This document shows, piece after piece, positions 24,763 to 37,500 of a stretch of DNA of 64,000 bases. A program made the position numbers and the translations under genes. The DNA lies in contig JAWQUS010000003.1 of NCBI GenBank assembly GCA_036365455.1, forward strand, positions 9,382,001-9,446,000, written 5' to 3'. Under the pieces are notes generated by a model that saw only the letters and a program-made list of their open reading frames with translations, was not told where the DNA came from and made no database searches. Origin of the DNA: Macrosoma leucophasiata (taxonomy: Eukaryota; Arthropoda; Insecta; Lepidoptera; Hedylidae). Every line of letters starts with the position of its first letter. Within the stretch, counting starts at the first letter, position 1.

Positions 24763-25432
24763 ATCTATTGACGGGTTAGATATTTTGAATTTAATACAAA
24801 TCTAAATATAAAATAAAAAACGAATCTCCACAGGACAGATAAATAAATAACAAGCCTTACTTGTTATTTATTACGTATGTGTATGTTTGTATTACTTAAT
24901 TTGTACACATTTTACACCCTAAATGCATATTCATAATTTACTTATATTTGTAGATTAATTAGTACCTTCGTCTATTATGATAGTTTTTACCACCTCTTGG
25001 GGAAATCAATTCGGTTTTCCGATCAGATAGGAGGCAAGACACTGATAAATGATAGCTCGAATTGATCGGTCGGCGGGTGCGTCGGTACGACCACTGTTTA
25101 CCAGCCCACCGTATAAATCTACTTCGAAAAACTCGAATTAATCTTGCCGCGGATGTTGGACTATCAGTCTAGGAATTCCACCAGTCATTGGATACAACTG
25201 GAGACTGTGGATTTATTTTGGGGTAAAATCGGAACCTGCTCGTAATATCACCGCCCTTATTAATTGTAGTTTATTAATTTCAGTAGTTAAGAGGTTAAGA
25301 CACACAATTAATACATAGTAGTGAGTGTAAGCGTATTTTATAATACTTAGTATACATAATAAATATCGTTGCAATTATTAAGATGTACATAAAACAAATG
25401 AATACGGATGACATGTATTATAGAACATTGTT
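24763..25432. other. Nothing recognised
   Basis: AT-rich intergenic sequence between the LINE fragment and the 3' end of the minus-strand gene. Confidence 0.5.
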
Positions 25433-25438
25433 TTTATT
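25433..25438 (-). promoter_or_regulatory. Candidate poly(A) signal of the minus-strand gene
   Basis: AATAAA on the minus strand, about 70 bases past the proposed stop codon at 25510. Confidence 0.5.
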
Positions 25439-25509
25439 TAATGAAGAAATTAAGACATAATTTAAATACAAGGAACCGAAAAGTTCAGCAATATTTCCAC
25501 AGTCCATGC

Positions 25510-28500
25510 CTATACTAATGTTGACTTCATCCCGCAAGGTCTTTTTCTCCTAAGAATGTAAAATCATCAGTTATTATAATTAAATTCGAAACACATAGAT
25601 AATATCATAAATATTACCAATTTTCAGAGCATCCTTCTCCAAATTTGACAATGGTATAGGGGGGGCACAGAGTTCTAATCGGAAACTCTGTAACTCTAAG
25701 CCTGTCGGTAAATCGCTGCAACATGGAGATATACGCAGTTTTCCTGCTACTAAACGACCTATCTTCAATGCTGCCTAGAATGAACAAAGATAATTAATTC
25801 TGTATTGATAATTACATATTTTACGAAACTTAAATAGTTAAATTGTGTTGAAATTTTACTTTGAGTATCTGACACTCTCAATTTTTTTATCTTAATTTTT
25901 GATAGAATCAAATATTTTTTAAAAGGGCGCGGCATCAACGTTATTCGTCAAGAGTGTGTCAGATATTCTGAGAGGGTGTAAAATGTTCCCAAACAATGCT
26001 CCTATCCAAAATTCAGACGATTCAGAAGATGAGTAAGATCGTAGCGACCTATTGTTTTTTAAGGGCAACATTTTTCGGGCGCGACTCTATAATTATACAA
26101 ACTTTAGATTTAGTGTAGGTATCCAACAGGGTTCAAGCACAGTAGGTATCTGCCATAAAATTAAATATCTTAATCTGACGTGCTCGAGTAAATCCAAAAA
26201 TAGCATCTTGGGCTCCCCTACTATAATGTAGTGGTGCCTATAACACCCACAATACCTAATTTACCTACCTGTGTCACTGAAACTCTATAACTAGTGAAAA
26301 CAATTTTGCTACTTCCACTACATACAACATAATAATATTATCAAAATAATTACCATACTTAAAATAGATACCTACTTAAAAATGAAGTATTTTGAGTGTT
26401 AAATTAAATTTTAAACACTAACGGATCTTGCAGGTAAAGGTAAAGCAGGACGCACATATAACGGAGGACAAGCTAAAAGTACACCCAATGGAACAAACAT
26501 CTTCAATACAAGAAATGGAACAGCAGACGATAACATTTCTGTAATCAAATTTCGTAAGTAATGTTAAAAAGAATAATTATGCATTTTCGTTGTTATATCA
26601 AATAAATAAAGTACATAACTATAACACCAACCAGGATATAGTCTGCTAGCATATTCATCGGAACTGGAATAATACGATTTAACTTGATCATAACAATAAT
26701 TTATCGTTTCCCATACTTTTAAAATAGGTCCATCTCTTTGACCTTCGACACATAGAAATAATAAATGCCCTGTGTCTATACAATATCCAGTCAAGGAATC
26801 ATCTTTGTTTGTAGACAATAATACGCTCTCGTTAATTTTTGTTATTTGTTGTAAAAGTTTTACAATAATTTCTGAATCTTCTATTAAGCAATATAATCTG
26901 GAATATCTTAGTTGTAAGTTTTGTGGTATGCATCCTACTAATCCAATTGTTACCTCTAAAGTCATTTGTGATTTTAATATTACTGATGGTTGTATAGCGG
27001 GATCAATCATAATAGAAGCTGCTTTAATAAAATTAATATCATTAGTACAAATATTTTCACGGTCCACGTCGGCAGCACTACTTCTTTGTGGAAATAAGGA
27101 ATAGTCTTCTCTTATGATACCATTTACAGGTTTGGATAGTGGCTTTGCATCAATTTTAGTGACAGCTATAGTCACATCTTGTTCCTCGTCAACCGTTTTA
27201 GATGGTGTGGATCGTCCAAACTCGAGGTCAAATTTTTCACGTCCAAAAAGTTTTGGATTATTAATCGTTATCGGTGAATGTTTGATACCACGTACCTGTT
27301 TCGGAATAAATATCTAGATTTATTTAATTATTTAAACACGCAAGTAATAATATTTTTATTAATTAAAGTGTTCGTGCGTTTAGAACGTCTGCTACTGGTG
27401 TGGTTTTGCAAAATAAAAAATGCGTGTTAAACCGATGTCGTTTATTCTGTCACTGAACAAATCAAGTGCATAAAGCGAGTGGACTCTATAACTATAAACA
27501 TAATATAAGTAGGTAGCTAGCTACATACAGATACAATTCACAGAATTTTCTGCGTTTCGTTTAGACAAAAGTGAGTTGAGGTTTTAATTATTATTATTAT
27601 ACTCGTAAATATAGAAATGTAAATATAATAATAATTTGCTACTAAATGCAAAACATAGTTATTTAAAATATTGGATGACTCACTTGAATCTCAAAAGGAC
27701 TTTCTAAAAAAGCTGCCATAGTTTCTAAAGCCGTTGAATGTTGCAACGGAACTGCATAATGGTCGTCGAAACACACAGGATTTTTGGATTTTAAAGACCA
27801 AGACTGTGAACAATGGGTCTCATCGCCTAATTTCCACTTGGTGTAGATATGGGAAATTCTGTACATTTGATGATGCAGTTATGTAAAAAGATATTAAACA
27901 TGCTTCATTTTTATTTATATTGAAATATCTCACCGTGAGTTTTTAAGTTCACCCAAAGGTATATTATGTAAATGATCAATATTGACAAATATTACTGGTA
28001 TGTCATCTTGAGCAGGTAAATTGTTACTACTTAGCAGCGCTATAATTTGTCCTTGATCTATCGGTTGATCACCCGCTGTTGAAAATGATACTATTCTTCC
28101 AGTTCCTATATAATTGGGTAAAATATTTAATATTCAAAGTTATATAGGTACATTAAATTACAATACATAATTAGATTACCGACGAGTACGTGACACTAGT
28201 GACTTCAGATACTACTTTGAATAACGCCAGATTTTTTTTAGATGACAATGGGCAAAATCATCTTTCCATAATCAATTTGCATCAAAGAATTCACAATGTT
28301 ACATCGGGCAGGAATCCAATTTTAATATTAGGAAATACTAAAATTTGTTAACGGTTGCGTTAAAAATCTATTTCATTGATTGATATGCAACTGTATGCAT
28401 GGGAAAATTGCTTTTCAGTTGCTTTCTGGAAGATTGTGCATTACCAGCCAATATTTCGTTCCCTGAGAGTTTAATCTCATATTTTTGTTTTGGTTGATCG

Positions 28501-31380
28501 GGTACTTTCTTTTTTTCTTTTTCTTTAACAATCTTAGATTCTCGTCTATCTTTTTGTTTGACAGCTTCTTCGGGATCCACCTGCTCTATTGTATTTTGTA
28601 AAAAACTTTGATACAAAGTAACATCTTGTACTTTCTGAATAACAGCATCTTGATGACGAACATCTGTAATAATAACCATCATGAATCAATAACGTTAATT
28701 ACAACGATTAATTCCATTCTAAAAAAGTTATTTTTTAAATGAATTAGGATTATAAACATACACACTGTGAAATATTTTGTCATTAACCTAAACAGAATTA
28801 AATTAAATTAAATTTTTATGCAATGACGAATTTGAAGCGAAAATACAAGCATTAGTTATTTAGATCAGTCTATCTATGGCAGTTAATGGTAGTATATTAA
28901 ATGCAAGGATACGAAAAAGAAAAATGTTTTTAGGGGTATGATAGAGTTGAACATGACATCTTCAATGTCTTTTTCTTAACTTAAACAAGTAAGATTTGAC
29001 TGACACATTAATACAAAAAATACTGGTATTACGCATCTACATACTCAATTTAAATAGGTTTACTTCTGAGAGTAATGTAGGTATAATTCAAAATTCGAAT
29101 TTCTGTAGATAGCCCTGAGAGCAAGCGGTACGAGTAACCCTGATGAAACAAAACTTTTATTCTCAGTAGTCTCAAGCCTTGTTTGTAATTCATAAATAAC
29201 AACGAGGCAGAAAGGTGCTATAATAGTTAAAGTTCGTTATTTAATTTTACGAAAGTTAGTCCACCATAACAATACCCGTGGGATATCACCAAACATTCTA
29301 GCCATAATTTTGCTTACATTTTTTTTTTTATTCATAAACGTATTTTAGCTAAAGAGTTGCTAATCTCTCCTTTGTCTTTTTCTATCCTGCACATTTGACA
29401 ATGCAACTGACAAAGACAAAGCATTCTATAGCTAAAACGTATCTAATGTACGTTTATGAATAAGGTGGTTAGTATTATTTACGGGAGTTTATGGATTTCA
29501 CAAATTACAACAATCCGTTATCTACATGATAGCTTAATATAATTTAGTAACATTGACCAAAGCTGACAGATGTATTATGTAGGTAGACCAAATAATACTA
29601 TCATACTTAGAATTCTATCAAAATAAATAATGTTACACGACTAATATTGGTAATAGCTACAGATACACCGATATTTCGACAGTAACAATCCTATAAAAGA
29701 TAAAGAAAGAAGAATCAAGAAGAAACGACATAAGCAGAAAAACTAATATCTGTCAATACCTGCAACAGGATAGGGTACGTCAAAAGGTCCATCAAAATGT
29801 GAAGACGGTATATAATTCTTAATAGGGATCCATATTAGATTTTGTATGAATTTCTCTAAACTGTCTTCTGTGTCCACGGCCTGAGCAAAATAGCGACGTT
29901 GCCCAAATGACAATGGCGGTAAAAAAACTTCAATATTTTTGTCGTTTTTTACACTGGAATCAATAAGAAAGAATTTATCATTTTTCGGACATACCTTTAA
30001 TATAAGAAGTTATCAAATTTTAATGAGTAACAGTAAAGCGTAGCTGAATTCTACATATACACAATATTGTTAAACGTACTTAGAATTGAGAGCATGCATT
30101 CCTATGGTTGGAACCACTGTTGCTACATGCTCTCGTATCTCTAGAACATTAACTGGAAAAGCATGTTGTATAGAAAACGCTATCCATCGCCGTTCCAGGA
30201 ATTGCCAGGTACGCACCCAACAACTGTGAGTCCCAGAAAATACCTTGTGAAAAGAAAACTATTGTTATAATCACATCTGGCACTCCAGCTTATGAGGAAA
30301 ATATAAAGGACATAAGGATTAAGTTTCATAATGCTGACTGAGACTGAGCAGCACTTTGAGTAATAAACCAAGACTTTAAAATGTGTAATTAAGTATTATG
30401 CATTATGTAACTTTTTTTAGTTTAGGTATTTTGTAATTAAATTTACAAATTTAAATTATTTGTTCAAGGAATTGCTATTTTTAATATATATATTTTATTG
30501 TTTAATTTTTGGTTAAGTACTAACATATCTTTTCATGCATATTTTATTAAGATCTTTATTTTAAAACTAGCTGTTACCCGCTGCTTCGCCCGCGTGGACG
30601 TCGTTTTATAAATAACTAAGTAGCCTATGTTCTTTCTCAAAGTCAGCTCTATCTCTGTACCAAATTTCATTAAAATCGGTTCATTCGTTTGGACGTGAAA
30701 AAGTAACAGACAGACAGACAGAGTTACTTTCGCATGTATAATATTATAAATATTAGTAGGGATTGGTAAATTAAGGAAAACAATTTTCAGTTTTATTTTA
30801 TTTTTATGGCATAGTATAAGGTTGTTATTAATAAATTGTTATATGCTGATAATAAAAATTAAGGACTAAGAGAAAGTACCGATGTTATAATACAAGACTT
30901 TTTTTATCATTCTCCAAAAATACAAGATATTGCTTACTTACCCCATATTGATAGCGCATAAGTAGGCAAGTAGCAAGCATTTAAACCAATCGAATTTCGG
31001 CAGCTGCCGACTCACTGCTACTAGTATTTAGGTATATCATATCAGAAGCAATCTTAAAACATCCTATATTATGCGGTAGGAGTAATGTGTCTACGAGTAC
31101 ATAGACTTGTTTTGGTTTACACTTTTCCATAATTTTACTATGCTTGGTTTACCTTAGCTACGTGAGGCCATATAAGTACATCAATATCATACGATTGCCC
31201 CAGGTATAATTGATACTGTAACTTCTGTCCTTGGATAGGTTGTCCAAGATCCAACCAACCTTCATTACAATCGTGCCAAATATCCAAACCGAGTATTTCT
31301 ATAGCGAAGGTCAAAGTAAAAGCACTTTTACAGCGACCTGACAGATCAACGATATTCTTATTTGCGGATGCTTTATTCAT
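25510..31380 (-). CDS. Nine-exon protein-coding gene of unassigned function (about 670 aa)
   Basis: Proposed exons: 31380-31153, 30243-30080, 29953-29760, 28663-28445, 28105-27934, 27858-27684, 27295-26632, 25774-25618, 25549-25510. Intron phases 0, 2, 1, 1, 2, 0, 1, 2 all join without frameshift, every intron is GT..AG, and the coding length of 2013 bases is divisible by three. The start ATG has an A-rich AAA context. The protein opens MNKASANKNI. It has a W-rich early part, a lysine/glutamate-rich stretch near residues 228-250, and the exon junction piece EILAGTGRIVSF, and it ends RPCGMKSTLV. I see no signal peptide, membrane segment or catalytic motif. A relation to the cilia-associated CFAP92/DUF4550 group is a guess I cannot test. 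It faces COQ3 copy A head to head. Exon 1 could be preceded by non-coding exons. Confidence 0.75.
25910..26230 (+). repeat. Block duplicated at 61860-62150 (frame broken here)
   Basis: It lies in intron 7 of the minus-strand gene. It shares long stretches with the later copy, including ATCCAAAATTCAGACGATTC and the flanks beyond a common TAA. The plus-strand frame ends IQNSDDSEDE then stop, but an in-frame TAA and a 1-base offset precede it. It may be a dispersed repeat or a copied terminal exon. Confidence 0.6.
29328..29463. mobile_element. 136-bp MITE with inverted ends
   Basis: The ends TTATTCATAAACGT (29328-29341) and ACGTTTATGAATAA (29450-29463) are exact complements. Inner TTTAGCT/AGCTAAA pairs extend the symmetry. 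It sits in intron 3 of the minus-strand gene. Confidence 0.75.
30567..30760 (-). repeat. Dispersed repeat (family D), long copy
   Basis: Reversed tail ACTAGCTGTTACCCGCTGCT, followed by ATAAATAACTAAGTAGCCTA and a GACAGACAGACAGA run. It lies in intron 1 of the minus-strand gene. Confidence 0.7.
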
Positions 31381-33361
31381 TTTAAATATCTTATTTTGAA
31401 ACAAACTAAGTATAAGTATTGATAATAAATAAACGACAATGTATCTTACAAAGAGTATACAAATACGTATCTTAAAATGTTTGGACGATGTCGCCTGTCT
31501 TATTTGAAAAGTGCGATAAAAAAAGTGTAAGGTTGTATGAAAATAACCACAGATACAAGTGCCTACGTAAATAGATCCGATAATTACAAAATTAAATAAT
31601 ATTCTTTCATTGAGTAAATGAGACTTCGTTCCAGCCACACCATCTTAAAGCCATGGAGCTGACGAAGGAATTTTTCAGAAGGTGTTTAGCACGTCCAAAT
31701 ATGCATACAATAAAATGCGTTCAAACAAACAAACAAACAAACAAACAAACTCTTCAGCTTTATAATATTAGTATAGATATGCATTTAGTAAAAAGCGGTA
31801 TTTTATTGTTTTAAACAGACACTCCAATTTTATTTGTTTGTATAATGTATCGTGTCCGGAAAAGGTTTGAAATAAAAAAAAATGTTGAGCGAAAATTTTG
31901 AAAACAAAGAAAACTAAACGAACAACTTAACTTTTCTAATGTAAACCTTATGTCGCTAGTCGTAATGGTCAGTCGTCAACTATCGTTTTGAAAAGATGTA
32001 TCGATAGGAATTGATGATTGACAATGAGATCAAATTACCAGTAACAATCTACAATGACCCGCGCGAAGCCGGGGTGGGTTGCTAGTTAGGAATATAAGCA
32101 TAATAACTTGTGGCGTGTTAACATTTGATTAGAGTTTTATAGAATTACCAGAATTACATATTCGTAGATTTAAATCTAGATATTTTTGCGACAACGCCAT
32201 CTACATGTTTCTATGGAAAATACATAGCCAACTAGAACGTCTGGAACCCGTTTGTTCAGCAGTCCTTAAAATGTTTGAAAGTACCGAGTTGGATCGCTGA
32301 ATAACAGCTGCAGCTGGCGTCCTTACGTCCCACAGAGTACTATAATACATACTGAAATAGAGACCAATTTTCGATATCAAAGAAGGCAACAGCTCACTTA
32401 CGCCGTCTGGCGAGTTTGGCGTTTCGTTTTGGATCTACAACCTAAGGTCAATAGCCCGTGCGTTGCTATTCACTGCTATTCTATTATAAAAACAGTATGT
32501 AGTTTGGGCCGCTTTCTGTATATCTATCTATGACGTGTATTCCATACATCTCAACTCGATGGAAAAATCACGGATAACGCTTAAAAACACTCTTACATAC
32601 GACGCAATTGCAGCATGACATGTATGTACCACGGCTGACAACATTATGAATGAACTTCAATGAACTCTATGAACATTATTGGAACAAATATGCGCGCCAT
32701 CTGTTGTTACGTGTTAGTAACGTTCACTTGCCCCTACATTGATATGCTTGCCATCGCATTAGTACTAAGTTTATACACCCTGTTACGTCCCTATCGTAAC
32801 TATAAGCCAAATGTGTGAACTGGTACGTCCCCCTCATGTAATTGCTACCGTTATTATCGCTTAAATAACGACAATAATATTTTTCAGATAGGCACTTCAT
32901 TGTAAGATAATTTTATAACACTCCATATGAAATTGCAGCATACTGGATGAACGAAATGATTCTACAGTGGGATCCAAACTTAATAGAGTTGTTTACAGTT
33001 AATACTGACAGTTGTACAACAATAACGCTTATTTATCTTTAACCAATTGTAGCAAGTTATATAAAGCTGTCTTCGCCATTCTTCTTCAGTAGATAGGATT
33101 CTTTTTATTTTACGTAATAATGGTGGCAAACAAGCATGAAGTTCAAATGGCTGATAAGTGAATACTGCAGCACATATCTCAAATATTATTTTTAATTAAT
33201 TATCAATCACGATTATATCCATTTACGTAGACACCTAATGCGATATTAATTACGATGTCTTATAAAATCATTAACTTTTGATTGAATAACTTAACAGCAA
33301 CAGCTTTGGGCGGTAACTAAATTATTATGATTATGATAAGACATCCGGAGGTGTTATAGTC

Positions 33362-33516
33362 GTAACACACGTCCGGATTTGGTACGGAGCGGACAGCGGA
33401 TTCTGTACGCTCCGAACCAAATCTGGCCGTGTGTAGCAGGAGCAATTGGACGGCACGGCATACGAGCGGATTCGGTACGGCGGACCGAATCCGGTCGTGT
33501 GTAGCGAGTGTGTTAC
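33362..33516. mobile_element. Small GC-rich foldback element
   Basis: The ends GTAACACAC and GTGTGTTAC are complements. Inside are two successive imperfect hairpins built from variants of CCGGATTTGGTACGG. GC-rich in an AT-rich setting. Non-coding. Confidence 0.6.
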
Positions 33517-34141
33517 AACTTTTATCTACACCCGGCAGGTATACAAAAATTAAAAAAAATTTAACAACAATCCATATACCTATATCAAACTATTAATTTT
33601 AATAATAATGTAATGGCATTGTTTTGTCAATTTTGTATACGAGTCCCTCTTCTTCCCAATTCACTTATTCGTAATGTGTAACTCGAGAAGAAATAACTAC
33701 ATCTCTATCCACGTGTTTGCCACTTTTTTAAGCGAAATGTAATACTTTATCCTTGCGTAGTCTGCTATTTTTCTTTTATTTATTTTTCAAATTGCATTGT
33801 TAGAAGTGCACATATTGATAATCTAATCGTAAACCGCAAACAGATGATTTCTTTATAAAATGATATAATTCTATTATTACATATTCTCTGGCTGAACATC
33901 AATTACAGTAATCTTATCTCTTAATCAAACTTACTTATTACTATGCGATTGCAATAACGCCATTATTTATCCAGATATAGTGAACAAAACCTGGCTTGCA
34001 AATATATTTATTTTAGAAAACTTGTAAAGTTTATATATATCATATCAGCCATGATTCTGAGTGCAAGTAAACGTTCAATCGTAACAACATATGAAACAAC
34101 ACACAAAATATCGTGAGTATGAAATTTAATTGTATAACAAA

Positions 34142-34378
34142 ACTAGCGACCCGCCCCGGTTTCGCGCGGGTGCAGTGTAGATTGTTACTGGTAATTTGAT
34201 GCCATTCTCAATCACTTCTATCTATTCGTCTATTTATAACGATAATTGACAACTGACAATTACATCAAGGGCTATATAGTTTACAACAGTAAGCAACTAT
34301 CTATTTTTTTTTCTTTCATACAAACCTTCTCCGTTCAGTATCTACGCGGGCGAAGTCTTGGGCACAGCTAGTGAGACA
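34142..34378. repeat. Family D repeat bounded by two tails
   Basis: Begins AACTAGCGACCCGCCCCGGT and ends GGGCACAGCTAGTGAG. Lies just upstream of the first COQ3-A coding exon. Confidence 0.55.
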
Positions 34379-34547
34379 TATGCGATTAGAGGCGGTCCTA
34401 GGTCAGTTAAGTGTGGAAGCTCTACCACTATTTGGAATCGCGGTAAAGTATTGCGATAACTCACTATTGTATTCGATTAACATTTGCCACAAAGCTTAAA
34501 ATCAACCAGCCAGAATTTGCAAACTTGTTCTATTTATTTTCAGTTTT

Positions 34548-37500
34548 ATGTCGTACGCACAATCGTCCCGATTGGAGTCAACATCTTCAATAAGAACTAA
34601 ATCATCTAATGCTGTCACAATCAACAAAGAACGAATGGAGACATTCACAAATATTTCTACTAAATGGTGGCATTTTAAAATAGTACAAAATATGAATGCG
34701 TTTCGGTAAACATTTTTTACAACTGCTTGCCTAGTTCTTACATGTTATAAAAGTTGTTTTTTACTCAGAAAAGATTGTTGGAGAAGACGTAGAGACTAAT
34801 AACGAATTTTTGGAAATTACTGATGTCCCCAAACTCACGTACAATATAATACAACGTGTAACGTAATAAACCCACACCCTGGAAAGAGTTTGTTCAGAAT
34901 CGATAAAATAAAATGTAGCTAATATTTATCCCAAAATTATTTACAGTGAAGTACGGCACTGTAATTTCCGGCACAGCATAACACCTAATGCCTCAGGAGT
35001 GGCAGCGCATCTGCATTTTGACCTCTGGTTATTGTGTGGGTGTCTATAGGCTGCAGTCATCACTTAACATCAATGTGAACTGCATGCTCGTTTGCCACTT
35101 TTATTACATAAAAAAATATATTTATGGTCACCCATTTGGTGAACAGTCAATACAAAAGAAAATCAGACTAATGTGAGACATTGATTTTATTATTAGAGTA
35201 AATAGGGTAAGGCTTAGTAGGAGCACAGTAAACAGGAGTATTGTATGATAGTGTATCTTTGATTACTGAAATTGATGTGATGTATCGTAGCAATTAAAGT
35301 AAAAAATAAATAATAAGTAGGCGTCCGTAGCCTGGTCCAGCCGTTCGTACAAATCGAGGAAACCTTTTTTTTTACAAATAAAACATTGTTTAATACAAAC
35401 ATATACTTTCAGTTCTTATTTTATGATTATAACTGGATTTTCTAATTGGGGTGTTGAAGGATGTGCGTTATTCCCGTTACACGTTGTACGAGAATAACGC
35501 AATAAATGTTATATCAACTATATTTCTCACAATTTGAGAATTAATTTAAGTTTTAAAGTGCAAGATGTATAATGTAGGAAAACTTTCTGAATTCTTGCGC
35601 TTCATTTTTATGCTTATTAAAATTTTATTTAATTTGTGCTGTAAAGAATATTTTAATTTTCACTTTTTTCTTTAAATTATTTATAAAAAAAGAATGCTCT
35701 GCTTGGAGTTTAATTACTAAATAAAAAATCATAATATGTAATATATAATTTACTCCAACATGAGCAGATTCTTTGAAAATGATATACATACCAATAAATA
35801 AACTGTGGTACATACAGGTATATTTGAGATAAAGTATTCTAAATTATTTCAGAGTTAAAAATATAAAAGACGGTATCATAATGTGCCCTATAGAAGGTAA
35901 AAAAATATTAGACGTCGGATGTGGCGGAGGAATGCTATCGGAGGTAAGGAAATCTTTTATACTAATCCTCAGTAATCTTTGACGTCAAAATGGATTGGCG
36001 GTTTGGTTATAAAAGAATTAGGCATTGTATAGCAAAAAAATATGATTGTGTAAGACGGTAGCCAAACGACTAAGTCACGTAATTCACCAAGATGTAGGAA
36101 TTTATGAAATAAAGGTTATTAGAGTAAGGGGTTAGAATTTTGGCCCAACGTAAGATCTGAGAACTATTTGACAGTTCAAGCCACAATGGTCTCGTCTTGG
36201 CAACATTTTACAAGAAAACGATTTTGTTTTTGTTCAAATTCTGTATACAAACCAAAACTTACGTTTCTTATTTTATGACGTACCTACTGATTTCAAGGAC
36301 TGAGGGGAATGATTTTTAAAATTAAAATGTAGACGAAATATTTGCAGTACCTATACGTATTTACCTTAGTCTAGCCCGGGACCATGCCTGTACTTATTTG
36401 ATAAGCTAGCTGTGCCCGCAACTTCGTTCGCATGAGATAGTGGCTTTGGGCAGCATTTTTGGATATAACGTCTAGGTCGGGACGCTGGGCGTCGAGACGC
36501 TCGACGCTGGGCGTCGGGACGCTGGACGTCGGGACACTGGACGTCGGGACGCTGGGCGTCGAGACGCTCAACGTCGGGACGATGGGCGTCGAGACGCTCG
36601 ACGTCGGGACGATGGGCGTCGGGACGCTGGGCGTCGGGACGCTCGACATCGGGACGCTGGGCGTCATCGAAAAATGTCTAATTATGTGTTTAAACGCGCA
36701 TCCATTCTATACTGAACCGTATTTTCAAAAAGGCCATTTTAAACTTCTTTGCATAATATTTTTTATAGAAAATTGTTATGAAGTTTTGTATAATAATAAT
36801 TAGTATAAAGTTTCAGTCAATTAGTGCTTTTAATAGGGAATTAAAGATAAAAGATAGATCTATGCATAATATAGGCGCTCCGTAAGAACCGGCAAAAGAG
36901 AAAAATTGAATATTAACGTTGTGCATTTTTACCCTCTTATGCCACCTACACCACCACCACCATCACCATCATCATGATTACATCCGAAAGACGTCCATTC
37001 CTGTCCGCTGGACAAAGCCTTTCCCGAAGATGCTCCTAAAAGTGTTGTGCGTCATAAGGAAAGAATATGCCATAATTGCCACGCTTGGCATGCTGAATGG
37101 TGATCATAGCGGCGATTGTTTTATTCCGGGACGCTGCTATGCGGTACGCTTAAAGTTACTAATGAGAAAAAACCGACCGAGTGAGAGTCGAACTCGTGCA
37201 AAAAAATACGTTTACTGTATGCCCCCTTGGACCCCTAAATATTTTCTTATTTTTAGTAAATAATTTTGTGTTTATAGCGGTAACAGAAATATGTAATTTG
37301 TGAAAATGTTAGCTTTCTAGCTATCACTATTTATGAGATAGGTACAGCCTGATGACAGACAGACGGATGGACGGACAGACAGACAGACAGCGGAAAATTA
37401 GTAATCCATAGGGTCCATTTTTGCCCAACCCCCTAAAAGATAGAAGATAGATACAGAAAAGTTAAAAATATTCGATATGATTCTTTAAATTGTCATAACT

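Larger units (their letters stand above)
31381..34543. other. Head-to-head intergenic interval, about 3.2 kb
   Basis: It lies between the start of the minus-strand gene and the first recognised COQ3-A exon. It must contain the 5' ends of both, but I could not fix either transcription start. Present: a (CAAA)n tract near 31722-31750, family D fragments at about 31760-31860, 32040-32090 and 34142-34378, a family A end at 33108-33178, and a foldback at 33362-33516. A 60-codon minus frame near 32201-32389 has no known domain. Confidence 0.5.

Noticed and set aside
25580..25768. Minus-strand frame AALKIGRLVAGKLRIS as the coding frame of exon 8
   Set aside because: Its end phase cannot join exon 9 or exon 7 by GT..AG rules. 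The other open frame joins both without shift.
26409..26550. Plus-strand exon-like open stretch after CTTGCAG
   Set aside because: Two frames are open, neither shows a motif, and it lies in an intron of the opposite-strand gene.
28368..28442. Read-through end NAQSSRKQLKSNF... of exon 4 of the minus-strand gene
   Set aside because: The donor at 28445 joins in phase to exon 5 and continues a coherent protein. The read-through is intron.
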